Shown here: positions 28,306 to 39,338 of the stretch, in pieces
Numbering within the stretch: position 1 is the first letter of the stretch
Layout: each line of letters opens with the position of its first letter
Source of the DNA: Tetrahymena thermophila SB210
Lineage: Eukaryota; Ciliophora; Oligohymenophorea; Hymenostomatida; Tetrahymenidae
Direction: 5' to 3'
Length of the DNA stretch: 64,000 bases
Assembly (NCBI RefSeq): GCF_000189635.1
Contig: NW_002475930.1
Coordinates: forward strand, 186,001 to 250,000
The notes under the pieces: generated by a model
The model's input: the letters and a program-made list of their open reading frames with translations, nothing else
Told to the model about the DNA's origin: nothing
The model's database searches: none
Position numbers and translations under genes: made by a program

Positions 28306-28751
28306 ATTTTAATTAATGCCATCATTAATCAGTTGATTTAGATTTATTATTAACGAAATTTAATTGCTAAATAATAAAAAATTAACTAATTAAAATATTT
28401 ATATCAAACTTAACAAAACTTGAAAAATATTACTTTTGAACTTTTTATACAAATTATGAAAAATATTTTAATTTACAATTAGTGTTTTTTAAATTTTGTA
28501 AAATTTTTATAATTTTATTTATTTAATTAATCTAATACTAAAGTACTTTTATTTCATCTAATAAAATATTTATTTCCATATCTTAGAATAGTTATTTTGC
28601 TATAATAAAATTAAATATTACATCTTGATTTTGCTTTTTATTTATTTATTTTATTATTTACTTACTTAATTATTTATTTATTTTCTTATTTATTTATTTA
28701 GATTAGTATTATATGAGTAAAGGAGGGCTATTATTTTAAAAATATATTATT
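28306..28751. other. Convergent intergenic, TTTA-rich
   Basis: Lies between the stops of transporter B (+) and the next minus-strand gene. Contains imperfect TTTA repeats around 28638-28701. Serves as 3' flank for both; no gene. Confidence 0.75.
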
Positions 28752-31004
28752 TCAATAATATTTAGCTAAGCCAAGTAAATCAATTTAATTTGAATAATCT
28801 ATAAAATCATATGGGTCATTTACATATGTTGGAAATCGTTCACCTTAATTAATTGAAGTGTATTCATTCATTTCAGAAATTAGGCCTTTCCTTTCTGTTC
28901 TTTAATCTTTAAGTAAATCTAAATATTATAAAATGTCATCTGAATTAGTGTTTTCTTATATTATTATTTCATCATTTTTATTGATATCAGAGTTATATTC
29001 TTTTTTAGATCTTTCTTCTAAAGATTCAGACTAGGTTTGAATTTAATGTTTAATAGGGAATCTTTGTTTTGATAGTTCGTATTTATTTATTTTTACATCG
29101 AATTCAGAATTTTTTATGTCTTTATATTACTATTTTGGAGGAGTAGGTTTAACTTAAGGAGATCTTGATTTATCTTTTTTTTAAGGTGAAGAATTGCTTT
29201 CTGTAAATTTTAGGCAAACTTAAAGAGTTGTTTTTAAATTATCCAAATCTTCTATCACTTAAAGATCTACATACTCTTGTACCTAAGCGATTCCGTTTGA
29301 GTCTTTTTGTAGAATTTTGAAGTAAGTTTTTTCAAAAAAGTGTTTTGGGTCCAGAGAATCCTTAAGCTTCAAATCGTTTAAATTATTATTTTATGGCGAC
29401 TAATCTGTGAGCAAAGAATGATCATTAATTTGTTTATCATTAACGAATTAGTTAACTTCTTGTTAATTACTTTATGAATGGATTGTTCTTTCAACAGTAT
29501 CGATGTATCGATTATAATATTAATCGTCTTTTTGAGGTGAGTTATTTTACATTTAGTTCTAAAAGAAAATTTCCAATAATTTTCCTTTAGCTGCACCACA
29601 ATCTATCATAATTTTAGCTATCCTTTACTAATCTGATGAAAGAGTAAATAAAAATTAATACATTTATAAAATAGAATTGACAAGTTCTCTTACTTTATCT
29701 TTATTTGGTCTTAGTTCTTAATTCATTTTATAGGTATCTTGCTTTATATATTCTGCATATTTATTGATCCTTTGAGCTTGTTAAACTACTAAAAAGTTAA
29801 AACTAACATATTAACCTTGGTTTTATTATGATCCACTAAGGTCTGTGAAGTATGTACTGCTTGTATCATTATAACTCCCGTTTTAATATTTTAAATTACG
29901 ATTTAGTTTTATCTTTTCAATTATTTTCTTTGAAAAAGGTCTTTACTTATTGCTTTTATTTGATATCATCGAAATCATTGATTGAGGGGACTTGGCTCTA
30001 TTTTATGGGCATGTTTATGCAGAATAATTTGAGTTAATCGATTGATCTGTGTTCATTCTTTTTTCGCTTTAACAGCGATAAATATATTTGTTTTGATCAT
30101 CATTTTTATTCTAATCAGTTTTTAAAACATTTTAGCTTGTGTCTTTAAGATTAAAATTGTTTATCTGATTTCCATTTTTGTTACATATTTCTCTTAACTT
30201 TTATCGTTCTACTGATTGACTTATTTTCTAAAACAAACTTTGTTTTGGAGCTGCTCTTTCTATTTTATTTGAGTTAAATTATGAGTCATATTACTAGCTG
30301 TTATCAAAAGCAGAAGAGTAGCTTTAATCAACTAATTTATTAGAATAATTAATATCTTTTTTATTGCTGTTTGGCATTCGATTGACGCTACTTAGGTGAT
30401 TACGATTTTCAAAATTAATCTTTTATTACTATTCACTTCCTTATTAAGCAAAATATGTTTAAGGGTTCTATTTGAACCCATTCAAAAGCTATTAATCATT
30501 TTATTTATCTTTCAAAGCTGCAACAATTCTTGATGGATAAATTTCTTTGGAGTTGCTACCACTAATGCAGTATGAGAGTTTCTTTTAAATTTAAGTATTT
30601 ATGTATTATTGTATATCACTTCCTTTAAGAGTTAAATTTTATTTTTTTGTGTTTCTTAATACTTCATACTTTTTTTAGTCTGAGCTGTAATCATTATTAG
30701 AGAAAGAGTTATTTTTGTTAGCATAATTTACAGATTAATTAGCTAATTAATTGCCATTTTATTGAAAATCTTCTGAGCTATCTGTTTAAATTCTCTTTCT
30801 GGATATTGATCTAGGTATTGTATTGATTTAAAATTTCTGAATTCCTTATTTTTATTAAGAATAAGCTCGCTCTGGAGTGAGGTATTTAACATTGCTTGAT
30901 TAATTTTAATGTGTTTAATGTTAATTTTAATAATTGACGAGCGAATGATTTTAACTGCTTCTCGGACTTATCTATTCTTCTTAGACACAAACTAATTGTG
31001 ACAT
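28752..31004 (-). CDS. Unrecognised Asn/Gln/Ser-rich protein (about 750 aa)
   Basis: Reading from ATG 31004-31002 to TGA 28754-28752, there are 751 codons without a TGA. Many TAA/TAG codons serve as Gln. The N-terminal two-thirds is Asn/Gln/Ser/Lys-rich and probably disordered. A more ordered stretch around 29560-29830 (containing FNFLVVQQAQRIN and IAKIMIDCGAAKGK) may be helical or coiled. The tail is charged and ends in DLLGLAKYY. No signal peptide, membrane segment or catalytic motif seen, and no family recognised. A 66-nt piece inside it (29628-29693) looks like an in-frame intron; if it is spliced out, the protein is 22 residues shorter. Neighbouring minus-strand genes have similar composition. 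Confidence 0.8.
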
Positions 31005-32051
31005 TTTTATTTAAAAACTAAATCAATAATTGATTTTATAAAATGAGTTAATATTTGTTTTATGCTAATAGATCTTGTAGAATCCCTTTTTTAAATATCT
31101 AAATTTGTTATATTGTAATTGTAAACAAATAATTTTTACAAAATATCTTAAAAATGCAATATTGAATTAACAAAAATTAAAATAATCGAAAAAAATAAGT
31201 AAAAAATTTGTAATTAAAACTTTCTTTTTCTTTTGATATAATAAGCACCAATTATGATAAATACCTCTTTCAAATATATAACTAAATCTGCATGGCAAAT
31301 CATTTCAACCATTCAAATTGATTATAAATTTTAAGCATTGATAGGTTTCATGCATGATATTATAAATATTTGATCTTTTTTAAATATCAATTTACTTCTT
31401 TCGTTTGTAACTTTAATTATCATAATTCATTTTAAACGGAGTAAAGTTTTTTTTAATTCTACATAAAATTGTTCTGCTTTAAATGTATTAAAACTTATTA
31501 TTTTTATGCAATTTCTTAGAATTCTAAAATAAAGTATATGCTAAAAATATAATTTAGCTTAATAAAAAAATATATTTGATATTTTAATAAAAAGTTTTAA
31601 GAGATAATTATAAAAATAAAGAATATTTACCCAATTTTAATCTTTTTTTACTTTTTTAGAAATATTTTGCTCAAAATTCAAATATTGAAGAAAATAAAAC
31701 TCTGGCTTTCTTAAATAAATTAAGTGTTTGAATGTATTATAAAAACTGTAACAATTATCATCCCATCAATACTTTTTGTAATAAATCTTTATTTGGTCAT
31801 ATAAAATATCTAACTAAGTCATGTATTTTAATTAAATTAATAATTAATATTTTGTATAAATAATAATGCTTACATTTTTATAGGGAAATTAAGCCAAAAA
31901 AAATATATTTACTAACTTAGATAATAAATATTTTACAAAGAAAAATAAATTTTTTAATATTCTGTAATTTTATTTTATTGTAATTTTAAATAATTAATTG
32001 AAACCAATAAACAACCATTTCTAAACATATTCAATTTGGAAGCTTGCTTTT
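31005..32051. other. Intergenic, AT-rich
   Basis: Upstream region of the minus-strand gene starting at 31004 and 3' flank of the one ending at 32052. No supported gene. Confidence 0.6.
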
Positions 32052-33076
32052 TCATTCGTAAGATTGCAAGAACATCCACTAAATTAAATCATTTAACAAT
32101 CTACAATTTGGATTTATGCTATAAAAAAATTTTTAAATTAGAAAATTATCTTTATCTATCAAAGATAACTCATTCAAATTACTCCATATTTCTTCTTGAA
32201 AGCCATGAAGGATTAACTTCTCTGAGCTTTCATTAAAAGGAATTCCTCTAGCAGAGGCTAAAAGATGATAAAATTCTTATTTCGTTATTTGAATCATGTT
32301 ATATTTATTGAAGAATCTTTGAAGAAAACCAATTTTTTAATCATGAGTAAGCAAATTTGCAACACATGTTTTTATTAAAAGAAAATCTTTCCAACCAAGG
32401 GTGGGATGTTAATGATCTCCAATCTATTAAATTGAAATAAGTTAAATTAATTAAAAAAATATTTTTTTAAATACATTAATTTCTATCTACAAAGCTTCAA
32501 ATATTTATGTTTAGTACTATCTTTCTTTGTCTTGAAAGGATGGATTCATACTAAAAAATATCTAAGTATATACCAAATAATCTCTAAAAGGTTTTTTTAA
32601 TCTGGAATTAATTCCGATATTAGCTTTTTCTTCATAGACTGAATTCAGAGATACTAATTATTTAAATTCTGCATGAAAATTTAAAATATCTTTTTCAGAT
32701 AACTTTTCATATTATTTTAAGTAAGTTTAAATGTCGCCCTTAGTTAAGTACAAAGAGTTTTTTTATTCTTTTTTAATTACTATTTTCCTTTAAGTTTAAA
32801 TTACAATCTGGCTTGCTTTTTATTCTATTTTATCATTTTCATGAACACCTGAATTATAGTTAAATTCAGGAATGCTAATCAAGCTCATATTTCTTGTTTC
32901 TAATTTTTTCTGAGTACTCCTATGATTAAATTTCTAAACTTCCAAACTATCTAATTAGCTTTTCTCTTTTTATAAATAATTATTTTAATCTAAAATTAAA
33001 TCTATAATTGATTGATAAAAGCACTTAATTTTCTCTAAATTATGAATATTAAAATTAGTTTTATTTTTGTTTTCTC
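32052..33076 (-). CDS. Unrecognised hydrophilic/helical protein or C-terminal part of the upstream gene
   Basis: Two exons in one frame, 33075-32475 and 32423-32052, joined across a 51-nt GTATTT...ATAG intron and ending at TGA 32054-32052. The first exon is charged and Gln/Lys-rich. The second contains a helix-loop-helix-like stretch (FLQRFFNKYNMIQITKQEFY) that could be a degenerate EF-hand, a weak guess only. There is no in-frame ATG at the 5' end: the first is at 32888, yet coding-like sequence continues upstream to an acceptor at 33076. An additional 5' exon is therefore needed, and the open frame ending at 33394 may belong to the same transcript. Confidence 0.65.
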
Positions 33077-33393
33077 TATTAAATTAAGCATTTAAAATAA
33101 TTTATCATAAAAAATTTTAACATTAATTTTAAAATTTCACTTTTATGTTTTTTAAATTTAAATACTTGCAAAATTAATAGAAATATTTATCTTCTCTCTT
33201 TAAATTGATTCAAGTTAAAAATTTATATTTTAAATTAAATGTAAAAAATTAAGAAGTAGATTAACTAAATAATCTAATATTTAATTAAATAAAGGGTAAA
33301 ATATTAAAATAATTTAGAAATTAATTTAATTTATTTTAAATTTTAGTTTTATTAACAATTAAATAAAAAAATTGATTTATTTTATTATTTAAT
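33077..33393. other. AT-rich gap, possibly intronic
   Basis: Between two minus-strand open frames. It holds GTATTT donors and AG acceptors compatible with two introns and a 25-nt exon (33166-33190); see findings. Otherwise featureless. Confidence 0.5.
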
Positions 33394-35559
33394 TCAAATA
33401 CTTTATGGAGAATTAAGGGAACAAACAGAGTCTTGTGTTGTCAAACTAGGAGGTAATCGAAGAATTTGTGGCAATTTAAGTTATTTTTTATTTTGTTGAG
33501 GTGAGTCAGGATTAAGAGTATTTAATTAAGGAGATGATTCAAGAACAACAAATGCCTACTAAAAGTTTTTTTTTCTTTCTTAGATAAAGGATATTTTTTC
33601 TGCATTTTTGTTGTATTATTGAAGGTGTTTTTAGAAAGATGGGTAAAGAGTAATTAATGAGGTTAGATTACCAGCTAATAATACTTTTTAAGAAATATTG
33701 AACTCATAGAGATCGTTAATTATATTTCCATTTATATCCATAAGTGTATTTATATCTTCTGCAAAGGGAAACTATTTTTATATTTTTTGATTGATTGCTA
33801 AAGTTAAATCTTTGATTAGCTATTCTCTATAGTCTTAGCTAGGTATGAAATAATAAATTATAAATTCATAAAACTTATTTTGAGCAATTTCTAACTTTTC
33901 ATAGCTTTGTATTTCCTTGAGGAAATTCCATTTACTAATCTCTTTCAGCTGGTATTTACCTGATAATTGATTTGTTCTATACTTGAGATAGTAATCAGAT
34001 TATAATATATCTATTATATAAGGTTACAGTCTTGTCATAAGTTCATAATCAGCTATTAACCTTACAGACTTATTAAGTAAACTTAACCAATATTTTTCAA
34101 TATCTATTTTAATGAATTTCTAATCAATGTCTTCATAGTTGTTAACCATATCCAATACAATAACTTTTAATTTAGGTAGTGTTAGAGCATGTGGCTTTTC
34201 TCTTTAAATCAGCTAAGCTATTGAGCTATTTTATGCTAAAGTCTGTAAGGAAACATTGATGTCTTAACTTTTTTCAAGAGAAAAACATTTCTCAAATTTA
34301 GATTTTGGGCTTTACTGGTTGTCTTAATTTTTCTCTATAGATCTGTTTTTTTTATATTTAATTTTAGGACTGAGGGAAGGTGATTAATTCAAGGAAGAGT
34401 TTCGGATCAAATCTAAGCTCATATCCTTTTATCTATTTGTCTATTGGATAGGCTCTAGAGAAAAATTAGAAATTCCATTAAGCTGATTCTTTATTAAAGA
34501 TAAATTTTTTTCTGTGTTTTTACTAGATTTGAATATTTTTTCAATAGTTTTGTTACTCGAATAGCAATTAATATTTCCTAAATTTTAATTTTTTTCTTGC
34601 TGCAAATGAGATTTCTTTTGCTATTCATTAGGTTTTAGATTTTTTTCAGAAGGAGAATCTAGAGCAAAGCTTGTTGCAGAGCTCTACCCATGAGCATTTT
34701 GGAATATATCTACAGCAGAGTAAACGCTATTAGACTTATTCTTATTTTTTTAGGCTTTAGTTATTGGCAAGTATTGATTTTATGACTTGTTATAATCTTA
34801 GCTTATCTCAAAAGGAGATATATTATTTTGAGAGTTGTTTTAAGAATTCATATTTTTATAGTTTACTTGCTTTCCAAAAACATTTCTAATTTACTGCCTA
34901 TTAGTTAAGTTTACTGTATCCTCTCCTTTCCCATCTGAATTCGATTAATTTAAGCTTTTATTTAAAGAATAACTTTACTTATTTCCATTTAAGTAATTTT
35001 GATCAGATATGTATGATGCCTGAACTGATAAATTAATTGGCTGGTTGTAAGGATTGCCAATTATCCTGCTTTATCTCGCTTAATTACCTAAATACTAATT
35101 TTATCCTAACCTCTGTTAATGAGATTAAGAATAATATTATAAAGCTTATTCTATTTAATATTGTGAAGTTTATTCAACAGTAGGTATGGATTTCTTCCTT
35201 TTTTTGTATTTATCAACATTAATGCTATCAACAAGCATGCCTTATTCTAAATTAACTCCATAAAGAGCTCTCCTTAATCTATTAGTATCATAATTTGTAT
35301 CAATTTATTACTAAGCAGCATTCTAATCTCTACTCCTCTCTGGAGAATTATTTAATGAATACGAATGAGCTTAATTAGCATTATGACCTAAACTTTACTT
35401 CAATAATTTTTAATGAGTAGAATTTCTAGCTGAATATAAATGCGGGCTTTTAAATAACTCATGATTCTAATATGTAGGAGAAACAAGGTTATAATCCAAG
35501 TAAATTTTTTTTTTCTTCCTTGCGCTATTGCTGTTATTAATATATTGATTTGCTAACAT
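33394..35559 (-). CDS. Unrecognised Asn/Ser/Gln-rich protein (721 aa as an open frame)
   Basis: ATG 35559-35557 opens 722 codons with no TGA until 33396-33394. The first 400 or so residues are Asn/Gln/Ser/Tyr-rich and basic (starts MLANQYINNSNSARKKK), probably disordered. From about 34250 down to 33560 the sequence becomes ordered and helical, with LKVIVLDMVNNYEDID, WLSLLNKSVRLIADYELM and YFIPSQDYREQLIKDL. A Pro/Gln-rich tail follows. No membrane segment, signal peptide or enzyme motif recognised; a cytoskeletal or regulatory scaffold is possible but unproven. A GTATTT donor seven bases before the stop could splice away the TGA and link this frame to exons at 32052-33190. Confidence 0.78.
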
Positions 35560-36559
35560 TTATGAGATAATAATACTATATTTTAAGTGCTTTAAAAGTT
35601 AATAAATATAATATCTTAATAAATTATTGGAAATAATAAAAGTTTTAGTTCTAAAGAATTTATATTATCCATCGCTTTAATCTTGTCCTAGATTCCATTC
35701 AATCTATTTTACATCAATTTTATTTATAAGCCACAAAACTGAATTTTATTAAAAAAAATATTTTATTTTTCATTACAAAAATTTACTACTTTAATATAAA
35801 AATTAGATTTTATTTTAAATTTTAATATTATTTTATATTGGAGCATATAATAATTAAGAGTAATTATTTTAGCAATACATAGGTATTTCACTATTTAATT
35901 ATTAAATAAAATAAATATAATTATAATTAAATAAATTTTTTAATATAAAATTAAGGATTTTTCTTTTAAAACTTGTTTAAAAATAATTTATTATTTTTTA
36001 ATTAACAAATAAAAAAATATTTAATAAAACAATTAAAAAGTAAAACATTTCTACAAGTAAATATTTTTAATTTTTATTTAAATTCGATTAGATATTACTA
36101 TAATGAACTTAAAATCTTAAATATTGTAATAAATTTTTTAGAAAATATTTTAAGTGAGTGATTTAGATTGTATAGAATATCTTTACAAATGAAATTGTTA
36201 ATAAATAAGGAAATCTAAATAGTCTGAATGAAAATCAAATGATATAACAAACCTATTCATTCAGCTTTAATAATATAGTTGTTAATTAATTATCTCTTCA
36301 AATATTTTTAAGATTTTGGAAAAAGATTCAATTTTTAACGGCAAATCTTTTATTTTTTTTGAAAAATTAATTAATTCAAAAAAATAAAAAGAAGGTAAAA
36401 TAAATGGAATTGGTTCTTTATTTAGAAAAATAGATATAAGCAATTTATACTCTTAAAAATTTGCTTATAGATTCACAGATTGCAGTTTGTTGGAAGATAT
36501 TGCTCTTCAAATACATATCTTTCTTGAACTTTATCTTAAAATTTTGTTAATCCAAGAAA

Positions 36560-36730
36560 ATCATAAAATTAACTTTATGATTGATAAATGCAAATAGTGA
36601 ATGCAAAGATGAGATTTTTTTATAACTTATCGATATTTTTTGAGGAATAATTTAAAGCCAGATAATTTGCCATCCGTTCCCGAAGTTATAGAAATGCCTT
36701 TATCTTGGATATTTACTAAATTTATCAGAT
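36560..36730. repeat. Diverged direct repeat A, copy 1
   Basis: About 160 bp resembling 37118-37280, by eye roughly three-quarters identical with a few single-base indels. Both copies share an identical 18-base core ATTTGCCATCCGTTCCCG, conspicuously GC-rich for this region. Confidence 0.8.
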
Positions 36731-37117
36731 TTTAAGTTATATTTAAATGATTGATTGCATTAATGAATGTATTTCTAAGATAAAGATCCAAAAATATTAA
36801 GAAAATCGTTTTGATAGATTTTCAAAAAGATCAAGTAAGTAATTCATTATTTTAGGCAGCTTTTGATAATTTTACTAACTATGAACATACAAAATTTACA
36901 GTTTCGTATAAAATATTTTAAAAATATTATAAATCCAATAAACTTTTTTAAAGTTTGCAAAAATAAAGGGATAAAATAGTTAGACTAAGCATTTATTTAA
37001 TAAAAACAATATTATTTATTTAATAAACGCATATTGAATTTTATATATATATAATAATAGAGACTTCAATAATTCCCTTAAAGCTCTTAAAGTGAAAGAT
37101 TTGCTGAGGATATTTAT

Positions 37118-37280
37118 AAAAAACTAATTTTATGATTGATAAATATAAATAGCAAATGCAAAGATGAACTATTTTTATAACTTTGTCGAAATTTTAAGGA
37201 AAAATTTAAAACCAGTTCATTTGCCATCCGTTCCCGTAGTTATAGAGATATATTCATCTTAGATATTTGCTAATTTTATC
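37118..37280. repeat. Diverged direct repeat A, copy 2
   Basis: Second copy of the 36560-36730 segment, same orientation, about 555 bp downstream, with the same GC-rich core at about 37209-37226. Confidence 0.8.
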
Positions 37281-37344
37281 TTTCATAAAATGAAATTTTA
37301 GATAAATATAATTCTTGTAGTGGTTTCTGATAAATAATATATTA

Positions 37345-37520
37345 ATAGATTTCTTCTACTTTTCTTATAAAAACATAAAAACGATAAGATTTATTTTATT
37401 TTAAAAAGGAGATATTTATTAAATTAATATTTTATAAATGAAGCCTCAATAGAATAAAAGTGACAACTAAGAAGAAAATTCATAAATGAATATCTAAGTA
37501 TCAATAAAAATGCAAGAAAT
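37345..37520. repeat. Diverged direct repeat B, copy 1
   Basis: Shares GATAAGATTTATTTTATTT and many following blocks with 37560-37760, including TTAAATTAATATTTTAT and a later AAATTCATA segment. Confidence 0.7.
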
Positions 37521-37559
37521 AGTTTAGGATATATATTATCAAATGAATTATGTAAAGAA

Positions 37560-37760
37560 TAGCTAGCTCAAAAAATTGATTGCTTCAATTTTTCTCATAA
37601 AAATGATAAGATTTATTTTATTTAAAAGAAGAAATATTATTAAATTAATATTTTATTAAAAGCAGATATAAAATTAAATAGAATGACAATAAATAAATTT
37701 ATGAAAAAAACTCAAAAATTCATATCTAAATACCAATAAGAATGCAATAAAGAGCTTAGA
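37560..37760. repeat. Diverged direct repeat B, copy 2
   Basis: Imperfect direct copy of 37345-37520 with small indels, beginning about 210 bp downstream. Confidence 0.7.
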
Positions 37761-39338
37761 ACAAATTTCAAAAAGTATGAATAGAATATCTTGCTTAAAG
37801 ACATAAAATTTATTTAATAAATTTAAAATGTATTTAAATATTTTTAACATATAATAATACAGTTGAAGGCCATATATTCTTAAGGCAATAAGCATGATAA
37901 AAGTTTTGAAAATATTTTAAATATTAATTTAAAACAAATATTATATTATTTTTTTTATAAAATAGAAAATGAAGACAGACATGAAGATTTAATAGAAAGA
38001 TTCTTTTTCCATTCTAAAAATTCTTATTCCTAATAAAATTCCCTCAAATTTAAGTAGATGTGATTTGAAGTATTGAGATCAATCTTATATTTAAGGAAAT
38101 AAGTTTTTAATACCTAGGAGTTGAGACAAAATAGATGCCCGCTTAAGATTGTCCTCATACTTTTAAATTGCATCTCTTATATTATTTGGGACGGAAGTCG
38201 TGGAATTAGTTTTTAAATTCTTATTGTAAAAGAACACTAAAATGGTGCTTTTTTATTAAAGCTTTTATTTAGTGAAAAGGGAATAGCTTGTGCAAAATAG
38301 ACATTTAATCTAAATATTAAGATTAAATATCTTATTTAGTAAAAAATGATTAGATAGATTGCATGTTAAATGAATTATATTATTAATTAAATAAATAAAA
38401 TAGCTGATGATTGAATTAAAAAAACTAATTATGCTCTTTTTCCCAAAAACAAAATAAATAAATGAAAGAATTAAATCCCATAAAATTTTCAAAATGATAA
38501 AGATATTTGAAGAAAATTAAAATTTATAAAATAAATTAAGAAAAACTATGAAAAAAATTGAAAAATAATAAAAAATAAAAATAAAAAGAAAGAAAAAGAA
38601 AAATTAAAAAATATTTGAAAAAATAATTAAAAATAAATACATCAATTAATATTAAATTAAAGATTTATTTAATCAAATAATAAATAAATTAAATTAAAAA
38701 AAAGCTACATTTTTATTTAATAACTGATATTTAATTACTTTATTTAGTTACAATTATTTTAATAAAGCAAGAAACATTTTTCTAAATAAATTTAAAACTT
38801 GATGTAATTTATATTTTTCATTATTTTTTTAATTAAATTCTCAAAATAATTAAAATTAAAATAATAATAATAGAATAACTTTCACTCATTCTTTTATTAA
38901 ATATTAATAAATAATTTAAATATATTTTTTTAGAAAAATAAAATAATTTTATTGGAAGATAATTTAATTTCTGACATCTTACAAGTAATTAATTATGCTT
39001 AGCTCAATAATAATCTATTAGATTAAAAACTAAAAATTTTACTAAGAAGAAAAGTAAATAGTTAAGTAGAAGAATGCAATTAAAATTTTTTTGAAAATTG
39101 TTTTTTATTCATTTTCATAAAAAATGTTATCATAAATTTGTAATTAATTTTAAATACTAATATGTTTTTTATATATTAATTAATAACTAAATATTGGTTC
39201 TTTTAAAATTGTTTACAACTATTTTAATTTTTACTGCTTATGTTCTCAGAATTATCATCTTCCTAAACTCTAATTAAAAATATTATAAACAAAAAGTAAA
39301 AAAATAATAATAGAATCTACCTTAATAAAAAAATTAGA

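Larger units (their letters stand above)
35560..39338. other. Divergent intergenic region with diverged direct repeats
   Basis: About 3.8 kb between a minus-strand and a plus-strand gene start, so promoters for both lie at its ends. It contains two families of imperfect direct repeats (listed separately) and otherwise A/T runs. Short open frames at 37674-37895 and 38310-38492 look like chance. Confidence 0.6.

Noticed and set aside
29852..30037. 61-codon plus-strand open frame
   Set aside because: Antisense to the intact 751-codon minus-strand gene.
37209..37240. Fragment of large-subunit rRNA
   Set aside because: The reverse complement of repeat A copy 1 contains TAACTTCGGGAA, as in an rRNA core helix, but flanks do not match and copy 2 breaks the match, so it is probably coincidence.
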